Of a stretch of 64,000 bases of DNA, positions 1-7,660 are shown piece by piece. The stretch is from the NCBI RefSeq assembly GCF_008086345.1, contig NZ_CP043006.1, forward strand, positions 4,462,032 to 4,526,031, in the 5' to 3' direction. The DNA is from Chitinophaga sp. XS-30 (GTDB taxonomy: Bacteria > Bacteroidota > Bacteroidia > Chitinophagales > Chitinophagaceae). Within the stretch, counting starts at the first letter, position 1. Each line of letters starts with the position of its first letter. Made by a program: the position numbers and the translations under genes. The notes below the pieces were generated by a model that was not told the DNA's origin, did not search any database, and saw only the letters and a program-made list of their open reading frames with translations.

Positions 1-919
1 GCTGCATGCACAACTCATGGTCCGGCTGATATTCCCCATCCGCATACAGCGTTTGCCGGTAACCGTTATCATTCATCCATTTGCGGAAGTCCCGGGCCAA
101 ACCGGCTTCCTCATGGAATGGTTCCTCAAACCATACGAGCGGCACATCTTTCAGCCCTGTCATGAAGGCCTTTGCGTCATCCAGACTGTAGCCGTTGTTG
201 GCATCGACCAATACACCGGTATCCTTACCAAACGCTGCCTGGATCCTGTTCACAATGTCAATATCCGTTTGCAGGCCTTTGTCGTGCGGGTACCATTTAA
301 AACCGCGGCCGATCTTCACCTTCAACTGGCGGTACCCGTAGTCATAGTCCCAACGGCAATTTTCCATTACTTTATCAAGGCCGGCCGGGTTGCCGGAAGG
401 TTCCAGTTCATCTAGGTAGATCATCCCGCTATACACCGGTGTTTCAAGGTCTCCTTTAGCGCCCAGCAGCTGGTACACCGGTTTATTCAGGACAACGCCG
501 CAGAGATCGAACAGGGCTATGTCTGCATGCCGCGGCGTAGCCGCCAGGATGCCATTTTGCGGGTCTATGAGTGCAGACAGCGGTTTACCCACAATAGCCG
601 AGGCTTCTTCCTGATTACGAAAACCGGTTTGTCCCCATCCGGTGGCGCCTTTATCCGTCACGATCTGCAGCACCCTTTCCCGGTGGTGCTGACCATGTAC
701 ATCCAGCTTGGCGTTCTTGCCTACGAGTCTTGGCCAGTGGAAGTTCACCTCGCCCATATGCACAGCAGCTATTTTGTGGGCATTCAGCTCCGGATAGCGT
801 TCTGCTACGCCCAAAGCGGTCTCCGGGCTTATAGCGCGGCCGGCAAAAAGGCTTTCAGGCAACAAGGCCGTACCAAGGCCGGCGAGAGATACAGATCTGA
901 TGAAATGCTTTCTGTTCAT
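1..919 (-). CDS. Enolase-superfamily protein (mandelate racemase/muconate lactonizing type), partial
   Basis: Reading the minus strand from an ATG at 919 gives an open frame of 306 codons that leaves the window at base 1, so the C-terminus is missing. The first 25-30 residues look like an export signal (basic MNRKHFIRS, a hydrophobic stretch, then SLFAGRA). The body carries the marks of the muconate lactonizing/mandelate racemase branch: a KVKIGRG segment holding the KxK catalytic lysine pair, LVDANNGYS with the first metal ligand, and WFEEPF with the second. Such enzymes use Mg2+ to abstract a proton next to a carboxylate. Substrates vary widely (sugar acids, dipeptides, muconates) and cannot be named from this fragment. 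An exported member is less usual. The family call is firm; the substrate is unknown. Confidence 0.85.
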   Translation of the reverse strand, partial: MNRKHFIRSVSLAGLGTALLPESLFAGRAISPETALGVAERYPELNAHKIAAVHMGEVNFHWPRLVGKNAKLDVHGQHHRERVLQIVTDKGATGWGQTGFRNQEEASAIVGKPLSALIDPQNGILAATPRHADIALFDLCGVVLNKPVYQLLGAKGDLETPVYSGMIYLDELEPSGNPAGLDKVMENCRWDYDYGYRQLKVKIGRGFKWYPHDKGLQTDIDIVNRIQAAFGKDTGVLVDANNGYSLDDAKAFMTGLKDVPLVWFEEPFHEEAGLARDFRKWMNDNGYRQTLYADGEYQPDHELCMQ

Positions 920-1085
920 AACAGTGGGTTATATGTTTTTGATATGGAAATAATAGGGTGTCATGTGTGTTCGCACACCAAAATAGTAAAAAGGCGGTCA
1001 ATAACAAACCTGTATTACTCCTTTCGGCAATCACGGAAGCGGGGGAAGTTGACATGGTGCCGGAAAGGCGCTGACGGCCGGTAAG

Positions 1086-1128
1086 ACCAGGGTCACCCGC
1101 CCGCATGCGTCAGGCGGGCGACCCTGGT
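1086..1128. terminator. Strong hairpin between the terpene synthase and enolase-family genes
   Basis: Two 16-base arms (1086-1101 and 1113-1128) pair with a single mismatch around an 11-base loop that contains the palindrome CGCATGCG. The hairpin lies 16 bases past the terpene synthase stop codon. A short ATTTTC follows on the plus strand, but there is no T-run on the minus strand, so it is either a weak terminator or an mRNA 3'-end stabilising structure. Confidence 0.45.
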
Positions 1129-1143
1129 GATTTTCAAAACATG

Positions 1144-2163
1144 CTACCTTTCCGCAGTCACCAGTGACAATCTGGGCACTGTCTCCAATTGGTCAGCATA
1201 CTGAAAACGGTACCGGCTGGTTTCGTGGTTGCTCCAGTCGATGTTCGCCCGCATGATTGCCCTCAAGCCCTCTACATACCGGATTATCTCCAGGTTGGTC
1301 TTTTCTTCGAAATCCGGCAGCGTGGCTGTCAAGCGGATAAACCGGCGGACTTGCTGGTCATGGATCCCGATGGTCCTGGCAATTGCCCTGGGCATCGATA
1401 ATCGTTTTTCATGCGCCAGTATGGTCACCAGGTTGTGGTATTCTCCCATCTCGCGTTCCTTGGCGAGTGAAAAGAGGTCATTGGCCCAGCAGACGGTATT
1501 ACGGCAAATCTCCGTCAGCTCCACCAGCACCGGGTGTTGCCAGGCAGTATCCGGCAAGGTGATCCGGTCGATCATCTCTATACAATCCGTTGCTACATTC
1601 GCCGCTCCAATGTATTGCCGGCGGCTCATGTAATCCTCCAACGGAGGCCAGACGCCGGCCTCAATGTTCTTGTGCTGCCAGAGCGCCGCATGGAAAATGC
1701 GCCACAGGCTTTTTTTGTATTTTTCTATCCATTGGGGCGTTCCCAGTTTAAGAATCCTTTCCCAAAGGTCCGCCAGTGCAGCAAAAACCGGTTCATTGCT
1801 CCCGTGGCCCACAGCGGGGTCGTTTAAAATGGCGACGAAGATCTGGGAGAATTTCTCTACGGAGCCGCTGTCATGGCCGCCGGATACCATGGCATCATTT
1901 TGATCCAGAAAATCATCTACCAGAAACAACAGCGTGTTCAGATCGGAATAAGCGCAAAGCGTTTCCAAGTCTGCATTCGGGAACATCCGGGCCACCATAT
2001 AGGCATACCCCTGATTCCGGTAAAGCCGGATCTGCTCTTCAGATTGCAACAGCCTGAACCGGCGGATCCACCTCACGGTATGATCATCCGCCGCAATGAC
2101 GTGACTGTTAATACGGGATGGAAAGGGGCAGTAAAGCCGCCTGGGCAGGATAATAGATTCCAT
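1144..2163 (-). CDS. Class I terpene synthase (terpene cyclase)
   Basis: Predicted cytosolic enzyme of 339 residues that would ionise and cyclise a prenyl diphosphate, probably farnesyl diphosphate given its size. The aspartate-rich metal motif DDFLD is at residues 83-87, the NSE/DTE motif NDLFSLAKE at 228-236, and the conserved C-terminal RY pair at 317-318. All three are in the order and spacing of bacterial sesquiterpene cyclases. I chose the ATG at 2163 because the family begins close to the PFPSRIN region; an upstream ATG at 2292 would add a hydrophobic stretch atypical of the family, and those bases form the terminator of the upstream gene. No prenyltransferase or P450 lies beside it in the window, so the product cannot be guessed. 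Confidence 0.9.
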   Translation of the reverse strand: MESIILPRRLYCPFPSRINSHVIAADDHTVRWIRRFRLLQSEEQIRLYRNQGYAYMVARMFPNADLETLCAYSDLNTLLFLVDDFLDQNDAMVSGGHDSGSVEKFSQIFVAILNDPAVGHGSNEPVFAALADLWERILKLGTPQWIEKYKKSLWRIFHAALWQHKNIEAGVWPPLEDYMSRRQYIGAANVATDCIEMIDRITLPDTAWQHPVLVELTEICRNTVCWANDLFSLAKEREMGEYHNLVTILAHEKRLSMPRAIARTIGIHDQQVRRFIRLTATLPDFEEKTNLEIIRYVEGLRAIMRANIDWSNHETSRYRFQYADQLETVPRLSLVTAER

Positions 2164-2256
2164 AAATAATAATTTAAGGTTACTGAATAAAATAGATAGT
2201 TGAATATAGAGATAGGCGCTGAGAAAAGGGAGGATGCGCGGGGCTTGCGGGTAATA

Positions 2257-2289
2257 TAAAAAAAATGCCTGCATCGATAATGCAGGCAT
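2257..2289 (-). terminator. Rho-independent terminator after the hybrid kinase
   Basis: A perfect 10-bp stem (arms 2265-2274 and 2280-2289) with the 5-base loop CGATA. On the minus strand it is followed by at least seven T residues (the A-run at 2258-2264 on the plus strand). It lies 66 bases past the hybrid kinase stop and separates that gene from the terpene synthase. Confidence 0.85.
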
Positions 2290-2354
2290 CAAAAAAGTTT
2301 ATGCTCTTATAAATAATTAACAATCAAATGATAATACATAAAACGGATGACAGA

Positions 2355-4121
2355 TTACCGTCCGTATTTTTCCAGAATGTGGCTGATGGTATCCACGCGC
2401 AGCGGCTTTACAACGTATGCTTTTGCTCCCAGTTCCATAGCCTTTTGCTGGTCTGCGTTCAGGAAGCTGCCGGTAACGAAGACCACCGGGATATTGTTTA
2501 ATACGGGATGTTGCTGAAATGACTGCAGCAATGCTTTGCCGTTGGTGTCGGGTAAAGACATATCCATCAGAATGAGGTCGGGCGGATTACCCACGGCGCT
2601 CTCCAGACCTGTTTTCCCAGTCTCCGCAATAACAACAGTGCAACCCATCTTGCTCAGCACCCTGGCATAATACCGGTTGCCTATGCTGTCATCGTCAATG
2701 ATCAGAACTTTTACCGGATGCGGAAGCGAAGGAACATTGGGCAAAGCTGTTGCGGGTACAGCCGCCGCCGCCTCCAGGGGGAACCGGGCCGTGAACCGGG
2801 AGCCTTGGCCCAATTCGCTTTCAGCGGTCAGTCCACCGCCTAATCTTTCGGTCAGCTTTTTAGCGATGTGCATACCCAGGCCGGTACCTTGGGGATTGCC
2901 TGTACCGCTGCTGTAAAAGGGTATAAATACCTTATCCAGGGTAGACTGGTCCATACCGATGCCGTTATCGCTGATCGCTATCCACCAATCCTGCTTATTG
3001 CAGCCAACCGCAATCCGGATCGCGGAACACTCCTTTGAAAATTTGACGGCATTGCTGATCAGGTTATTGACGATCTGCGTAACCTGTACACGGGCAAAAT
3101 TGATTTCATCAGGCACCTGTGCTTCCACGTTCAGTTCAAAGGTGATCTGCTTGAATGATGCCTGATAGGAAAACATGTGGCTTATGTCTTCCAGCCAGCC
3201 CCTGACCTGCATCCGCTCAATTTTTGGCGGGAGTATCCTGCCTGTTTCAATTTTGGCCAGTTCCAGAACGTTGTTAATGATTTCTAAAGAAAGGTTCACC
3301 GAGTGGCCAATACTGCTATGCATTTTCCGGAGGTCCTCTCCTTTTATGCTTTCATCATCCAACAGCTGGCTGATGGCATAGAGCGCATTAAGGGGCGCCC
3401 GCAGCTCATGGGTGGTTTCGTTGACATACACCGTTTTGTAGGCGCTGGCCTTCGCCAGTTTCTTATTCAATCTCCTGAGTTTGGCATTCGCTTTTGCGGA
3501 CCTGTCCATCAGCATATTGTTGAGCTGCAGATAGAACAGGAGCACCACAACATTCAGTCCGATCACGGTTGTCCAGGTAGCTACCCGGAACACGGGATAG
3601 AGGCTGGATGAGATTTCCAGCGGAGGGAAAAAATGCAGATGCGTATTAAGTTCAATCCCCACCAGCGCCGTAACGGAACAGGCTATGCAGGCCATCAGAA
3701 GCCTGGTTTCACTTTTTTTGAAGATCAGCAAAGGTGCTCCGATCAGGTATCCCGCCATATGCGTGGCGTCAATGACCGTGCGAAGCATGATCCCGAAGAT
3801 CAGGGTGGCCATGCAAAAGGTAAGATGCCAGATCAAAGCGGCATAAAAGTACTTCCGCTGATGGTTGAGCCAGATCACGCTGACAAACATGGCCGTTTCA
3901 GGAACTGCCGGATACAGTATCGCGGTTCTTCCGGAAAAGATGGTCAATCCCCCACCGAAAAAAAATACCAGTGATGCGGCAATCAGGCTTGAAATATTGA
4001 TTATCCTGGTCCTTTTGTTACGCAGGGAGTCACCGGGAACAACGCCCGCATTGACAAGGAAATATACCTGCCTTCGACAAAATGCCGCAAATGTTTGGAC
4101 AGCTAACGAAGGACGGATCAT
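2355..4121 (-). CDS. Membrane-bound hybrid sensor histidine kinase with receiver domain
   Basis: A 588-residue inner-membrane sensor. Roughly residues 40-205 hold about six hydrophobic segments and form the sensing/membrane part, with no periplasmic sensor domain recognised. A short coiled linker follows, then the HisKA dimerisation domain with the H-box ETTHELRAPL (phosphorylated His near 237). The ATPase domain has an N-box (ISNAVKFS), SDNGIGMD and GTGLGMH. The C-terminal receiver domain (about 470-588) begins VLIIDDD and has the acceptor aspartate in LILMDMSLPD (near 520). No DNA-binding output is attached, so phosphate would pass to another partner or signalling would be by protein contact. 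The gene precedes the terpene synthase in the same direction, but a strong terminator separates them. The signal is unknown. Confidence 0.9.
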   Translation of the reverse strand: MIRPSLAVQTFAAFCRRQVYFLVNAGVVPGDSLRNKRTRIINISSLIAASLVFFFGGGLTIFSGRTAILYPAVPETAMFVSVIWLNHQRKYFYAALIWHLTFCMATLIFGIMLRTVIDATHMAGYLIGAPLLIFKKSETRLLMACIACSVTALVGIELNTHLHFFPPLEISSSLYPVFRVATWTTVIGLNVVVLLFYLQLNNMLMDRSAKANAKLRRLNKKLAKASAYKTVYVNETTHELRAPLNALYAISQLLDDESIKGEDLRKMHSSIGHSVNLSLEIINNVLELAKIETGRILPPKIERMQVRGWLEDISHMFSYQASFKQITFELNVEAQVPDEINFARVQVTQIVNNLISNAVKFSKECSAIRIAVGCNKQDWWIAISDNGIGMDQSTLDKVFIPFYSSGTGNPQGTGLGMHIAKKLTERLGGGLTAESELGQGSRFTARFPLEAAAAVPATALPNVPSLPHPVKVLIIDDDSIGNRYYARVLSKMGCTVVIAETGKTGLESAVGNPPDLILMDMSLPDTNGKALLQSFQQHPVLNNIPVVFVTGSFLNADQQKAMELGAKAYVVKPLRVDTISHILEKYGR

Positions 4122-4439
4122 AAGGGTTGTAGGTTGTTTGGCTGGGCCGTAAAATACGTCTTTTATCTATTGAACAAGGGCGTCAATTGTTAATCATTTG
4201 TAAATGAAATGCCGTATTTGAACATCCATATTGACGATATTCCGGGTTTGGTATCTGAAGTTCGTTGATTTACAATAGAAATGTCAATTTTGGAATCTTC
4301 ATCACCAACTGGTTTGAATAAAAGATGCCTTAATCCAGGTGCTCATGATTCCCCGGAGGTTTTACCGATGCGCTGGTTGTAGCATAAGGATTGGCTGCGA
4401 TACCAAACTGCCGCAGGATCAGCTGCGTGGGGATACCTA
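4122..4439. other. Non-coding gap upstream of the hybrid kinase, with a remnant reading frame
   Basis: The left part (4122-4320) is AT-rich and must contain the minus-strand kinase promoter, though I see no clear TAnnTTTG element. The right part is described separately as a gene remnant on the minus strand. Confidence 0.5.
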
Positions 4440-4440
4440 A
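4330..4440 (-). pseudogene. Possible C-terminal remnant of an unidentified gene
   Basis: On the minus strand, 36 sense codons run from 4440 to a TAA at 4332-4330. They read LGIPTQLILRQFGIAAN, then a Pro/Ser/Thr-rich end with PPGNHEHLD. There is no start codon, and the frame abuts exactly the point where the truncated DUF4375 gene begins on the other strand. The composition looks protein-like, but I do not recognise the family. It could also be a chance open frame. Confidence 0.3.
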
Positions 4441-4787
4441 TGGGCTGCACCCATGAGTCTCGCCAAACTATCTATATGATCTGGCTTTTAGCAGCAGAAG
4501 TAAATAATGGCGGCTACAACCAGTCCTACTTCAATTCAAGTCGGAAATTCTACACGCACCTGCCTAACGCGTTAAAGCTTATCGGGGCCGACAAATTCGC
4601 AGACTTGACTAAACAGGCAAATATGATTTTTGAAAAAAGAAATCACGAAACTATCAGCCAATCAGATGACGGCGACCCGTTGAATAAGCTTGACGATGAA
4701 TTCTTCGAACTATACAAAACGGAAGATTTGCAACAAATGCAAGCAGCGTATATTCGGAAACATAAAGCAGCATTTATTGATAAATGA
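4440..4787 (+). CDS. DUF4375 (DMP19-like) domain protein, probably 5'-truncated
   Basis: A 115-residue product whose core (IYMIWLLAAEVNNGGYNQ, then FFELYKTEDLQQMQAAYI) matches the DUF4375/DMP19-like family as I know it. The biochemical role of that family is unsettled. Members normally have about 30-50 residues ahead of this motif. Here only MGCTHESRQT precedes it, and the frame closes at a TAG 58 bases upstream (4380-4382), so the original N-terminus seems to be lost. There is no clear promoter or operon partner. The surviving frame is intact to its stop, so it may still be expressed, or it may be a recent pseudogene. Confidence 0.6.
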   Translation: MGCTHESRQTIYMIWLLAAEVNNGGYNQSYFNSSRKFYTHLPNALKLIGADKFADLTKQANMIFEKRNHETISQSDDGDPLNKLDDEFFELYKTEDLQQMQAAYIRKHKAAFIDK

Positions 4788-4964
4788 TTGTTGACGGAAA
4801 ATGCAGCCCCAAAAAACTCTGGTTTTGCCCCACAGAACAGCGTCTTCTAAAGTCAGGCTGATCTGCTACAGGTATTTACCCATTACTCCTTTCCCGGAAT
4901 TTCTTGCGCTGAAACAAAAGCAATCCTGCATCCTTCAATAGCGAAAGCCGAATTTGGCATAACT

Positions 4965-4996
4965 AAAAAAGGCCGGAGAACAAATCTCCGGCCTTT
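4965..4996 (-). terminator. Rho-independent terminator of tRNA-Leu
   Basis: A 12-bp perfect stem (4968-4979 with 4985-4996) with loop ACAAA. On the minus strand it ends in a T-run (A residues at 4965-4970). It begins 7 bases past the tRNA 3' end. Confidence 0.85.
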
Positions 4997-5002
4997 CTCT
5001 TG

Positions 5003-5086
5003 TCCCCAGAACAGGAATCGAACCTGCACTCCGTTGCCGAAACAAGATTTTGAGTCTAGCGCGTCTACCAATTCCGCCATCTGGGG
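5003..5086 (-). tRNA. tRNA-Leu (anticodon CAA)
   Basis: An 84-nt class II tRNA. The acceptor arms CCCCAGA (5086-5080) and TCTGGGG (5010-5004) pair perfectly, with discriminator A at 5003. The D-arm region GGCGGAATTGGTAGACGC is typical of leucine tRNAs. The anticodon loop CTCAAAA gives anticodon CAA, reading UUG. There is a long variable arm, and the T-arm has the TTCGATT loop. The 3' CCA is not encoded. One U-U mismatch is visible in the anticodon stem. Confidence 0.93.
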
Positions 5087-5094
5087 GGACGCGA

Positions 5095-5454
5095 TCACGA
5101 TGAAGACACCTGATCGCGGGACGCAAATGTAGATAATCTTTGTAAAATCCGCAATAAATATTTCTGCTTGTAGTGAAACTCTTTCAGCTGCTCCCATTCC
5201 GTCGCCGTCATGGTTTCCTCATGCCCGTTTTCCAGCAGAGACCGTATCTCAGCGGCCAGTTCTTCCTGCATCCCGGTGACCTGCCGCCGGAACTTCGCTA
5301 TGCCCCCGGCCGAGGGGTTCAGTTCCAGTTGCACCAGATGCTCATTCAGCGTCAGCATCTCCATCATGAACAGGTGTGGTAATGGCTGCCGCTCCTCTGC
5401 GGTCAGCAGTTCCCGGCGGTCCAGCATCGCTTCCACCATCGCTATTTCCTTCAT
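5095..5454 (-). CDS. Small alpha-helical protein of unknown function
   Basis: About 119 residues from the ATG at 5454; a GTG three codons earlier at 5463 is possible. The sequence is rich in Glu, Leu, Gln and Arg with no signal peptide or membrane segment. It appears helical throughout, including a MQEELAAEIRSLLE stretch and a C-terminal YLLRILQRL. No family recognised. It is divergent from the dehydrogenase at 5528. A -7-type element sits 26 bases upstream of the ATG, which supports it being a real gene. Its stop is 8 bases ahead of tRNA-Leu on the same strand, so the two may be co-transcribed. Confidence 0.6.
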   Translation of the reverse strand: MKEIAMVEAMLDRRELLTAEERQPLPHLFMMEMLTLNEHLVQLELNPSAGGIAKFRRQVTGMQEELAAEIRSLLENGHEETMTATEWEQLKEFHYKQKYLLRILQRLSTFASRDQVSSS

Positions 5455-5479
5455 CGTTTGCACTTATTTTGCTAAACAG

Positions 5480-5487
5480 CAAATTTA
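5480..5487 (-). promoter_or_regulatory. Candidate -7 element (TAAATTTG) for the small helical protein
   Basis: TAAATTTG on the minus strand fits the Bacteroidota TAnnTTTG consensus. The implied start of transcription near 5473 leaves a leader of about 19 bases before the ATG at 5454. No good TTTG is seen at -33. Confidence 0.45.
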
Positions 5488-5527
5488 CAGTAATGTTGCA
5501 GCATTCGTTAATGATATCCAAAAACTT

Positions 5528-6766
5528 ATGACTGCGCAGCTCATACAAATCGGACTGATCAGGGAAGAAAAGATTCCGCTGGATAACCGCGTTGCATTCA
5601 CGCCCCTGCAATGCAAATGGATCATGACGCATTACCCGGGCATCAGGATCACCGTGCAACCCTCCCCTCACCGCAGTTATAAAGATGAGGAATATGAAGC
5701 GGCTGGCATCCCCGTTCAGGAAAACCTCTCCCATTGCAGCATCCTGATGGGCATCAAGGAGGTGCCGCCGGAACAACTGATCCCGGGCAAAACATACCTC
5801 TTTTTCTCCCATACGAAGAAACAGCAGCCCCAGAACCAGCCTATGCTGCAGGCCATCCTGGAAAAAGAGATCACCCTCATAGATTATGAATGTCTCGTGC
5901 ATGAGGACGGGCAGCGGATACTGGGCTTCGGGTTCTTTGCCGGAGTGGTGGGCGCACATAACGGTCTGCTGGAATACGGACGGAGAACGGGCTTGTTTGA
6001 TTTCAAACGGGTGCATGAATGCCACGATTTCCAGGAGCTGATCACCCACTATTTCGGCGTGAAGCTGCCGCCGCTGAAGATCGTGGCCACCGGCTCGGGA
6101 AGGGTTACCGCAGGTATCCTGGAAGTGATGGGCCTGCTGGCGATCAAATACATCCCGCCGGAAGAATTCCTCTTCAATGAATACGCTTACCCCGTCTACA
6201 CACAGCTGAAAGCTGGGGAACTGTATCTTCGTAAAACAGACAAAACCTACAGCCGGGAGGACTTCCATGCCAACCCTGCGCAATACGACTGCAAATTCCT
6301 CCCCTATGTGACGAGCAGCGACATCCTCATGAACGGCATCTACTGGGAAAAGGATATCGAGCCGCTTTTTACCTGGAGCGATCTCACCAAGGACAACTTC
6401 CGCATCCGCGTCATCGCCGACATTACGGATGACAAACACGGCTCCATTCCCTGCAACCTGGGCGATGGCACCATCGAAAACCCCTCCTACGGCGTCAACC
6501 GTTACACCCAAAAGAAAACGGCCCCGTACGAAGAAGATTCGGTGACTATGATGTGCGTGGGCAACCTGCCCAATGAACTGCCGCGGGATGCTTCGCAGTT
6601 CTTTGGCGACCAGCTGATGAAATATGTGTTCGATGAATTGCTGAAAGAAAAAAGCCCCATGATAGAAAAGGCCACCATCACCCGCAATGGCAGGCTTACG
6701 GAACGGTATGCCTACCTGCAGGAGTATGCTACAGGTTCAGGTAGTAAGGCTTCAGTAGTTGAATGA
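5528..6766 (+). CDS. Saccharopine dehydrogenase (lysine-forming)-like NAD(P)-dependent oxidoreductase
   Basis: A 412-residue cytosolic enzyme with the two-domain fold shared by alanine dehydrogenase, transhydrogenase and LYS1-type saccharopine dehydrogenase. The N-terminal part opens IGLIREEKIPLDNRVAFTP and contains HRSYKDEEYEAAG and ILMGIKE. The nucleotide-binding half contains VVGAHNGLLEYGRRTG and KIVATGSGRVTAGILEVM, a glycine-rich dinucleotide loop. LYS1 family members interconvert saccharopine with lysine and 2-oxoglutarate, but bacterial homologues are often of unknown substrate. The ATG at 5528 is chosen because it starts the conserved IGLIREEK block; the frame is open further upstream only by chance across the divergent promoter. 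Its last 38 bases overlap the 3' end of the convergent trmN6 gene. Confidence 0.8.
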   Translation: MTAQLIQIGLIREEKIPLDNRVAFTPLQCKWIMTHYPGIRITVQPSPHRSYKDEEYEAAGIPVQENLSHCSILMGIKEVPPEQLIPGKTYLFFSHTKKQQPQNQPMLQAILEKEITLIDYECLVHEDGQRILGFGFFAGVVGAHNGLLEYGRRTGLFDFKRVHECHDFQELITHYFGVKLPPLKIVATGSGRVTAGILEVMGLLAIKYIPPEEFLFNEYAYPVYTQLKAGELYLRKTDKTYSREDFHANPAQYDCKFLPYVTSSDILMNGIYWEKDIEPLFTWSDLTKDNFRIRVIADITDDKHGSIPCNLGDGTIENPSYGVNRYTQKKTAPYEEDSVTMMCVGNLPNELPRDASQFFGDQLMKYVFDELLKEKSPMIEKATITRNGRLTERYAYLQEYATGSGSKASVVE

Positions 6767-7505
6767 ATGCAGGGGTATATTGACGTCGATCGTCATATAT
6801 CGTCAGCTCCTGCCGCTGTGTTGCCGCGGATAAAGCCCGTGCAAAGATGCCAACCGCGCGGAAATACGCACGCCCCGGCGCCTGCCTGACCTCCAGCAAT
6901 TCCTGCGGCACAAAGCCCGCCGCCTCCGCCAGCCCCCGGAACCGCTGAAACCCCTCATACGGCAGCAATACCGAAAAACGGCCGTCCGCCGATAACAGGC
7001 GGGATATCGCGGCCAGCAAAGCCTCATAATCCAGCGAAACGGCATGCATAGCGGCATTCCGCTGGTCATCCGGACTTTTCAGCGCATTCTCGTAAAAAGG
7101 AGGATTGGTTATGATGAAGGAATAGGAAAAGTCCGGACGATAATCCCGCACATCTTCACGGATCAGCTGCAGCCGCTCCTTCCAGGGGGAGGCTTCAAAA
7201 TTCTGCTGTGCCTGCGCCGCTGCACCGGCATCCAGTTCGATCGCATCTATCAGGGCCACAGATGCTGAATCATCCGTGCCACCGGTACCGATCATACCAT
7301 CTCCGCCGGGCATCGCTTCCCCCACTCCCTGCGCCAGCATCAGGCTCAGCAACCCCGTTCCGGCGCCAATATCCAGCACACGGCCGGGCCTGCCCGCATG
7401 CAAAGCGGTAAATGCGCCCTGTATGCAGGCATCCGTACACACCTTCATGGCACTGCCTTGTTGGTACACGGTGAACTGTTTAAATCTGAAATAGCTGTTT
7501 CCCAT
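6729..7505 (-). CDS. trmN6: tRNA1(Val) (adenine37-N6)-methyltransferase
   Basis: A 258-residue SAM-dependent methyltransferase predicted to make m6A at position 37 of tRNA1-Val (YfiC/TrmN6 family). MGNSYFRFKQF at the N-terminus is the family opening and fixes the start at 7505 rather than two codons upstream. The SAM-binding motif VLDIGAGTGLLSL is at residues 43-55 and the catalytic NPPFYEN at 134-140, the (N/D)PPY/F motif for exocyclic amine methylation. A glycine/aspartate-rich loop at about 64-82 is longer than I expect between these motifs. The 3' end overlaps the convergent dehydrogenase gene. Confidence 0.9.
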   Translation of the reverse strand: MGNSYFRFKQFTVYQQGSAMKVCTDACIQGAFTALHAGRPGRVLDIGAGTGLLSLMLAQGVGEAMPGGDGMIGTGGTDDSASVALIDAIELDAGAAAQAQQNFEASPWKERLQLIREDVRDYRPDFSYSFIITNPPFYENALKSPDDQRNAAMHAVSLDYEALLAAISRLLSADGRFSVLLPYEGFQRFRGLAEAAGFVPQELLEVRQAPGRAYFRAVGIFARALSAATQRQELTIYDDRRQYTPAFIQLLKPYYLNL

Positions 7506-7660
7506 GATCACAATGCTGTCACTAGGCCGGGCAGACGCATATCGCTATGCGATGATGCCGGCTGATGCCGCTGCAGGGAAAGCCATCCCTTTCGCCGGTC
7601 AGCAATATCCGTCTACCTGTCTCAATTTTTTCCAAAATGAGCTTTTTAATAGTGATGGTT

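Noticed and set aside
4122-4800. Insertion sequence at the gene junction
   Set aside because: No transposase frame or terminal inverted repeats were seen around the 4440 junction.
4883-5197. Open frames across the tRNA region
   Set aside because: They read through tRNA-Leu and its terminator and have no coding features.
5342-6511. 389-codon minus-strand open frame
   Set aside because: It is antisense to the saccharopine-dehydrogenase-like gene.
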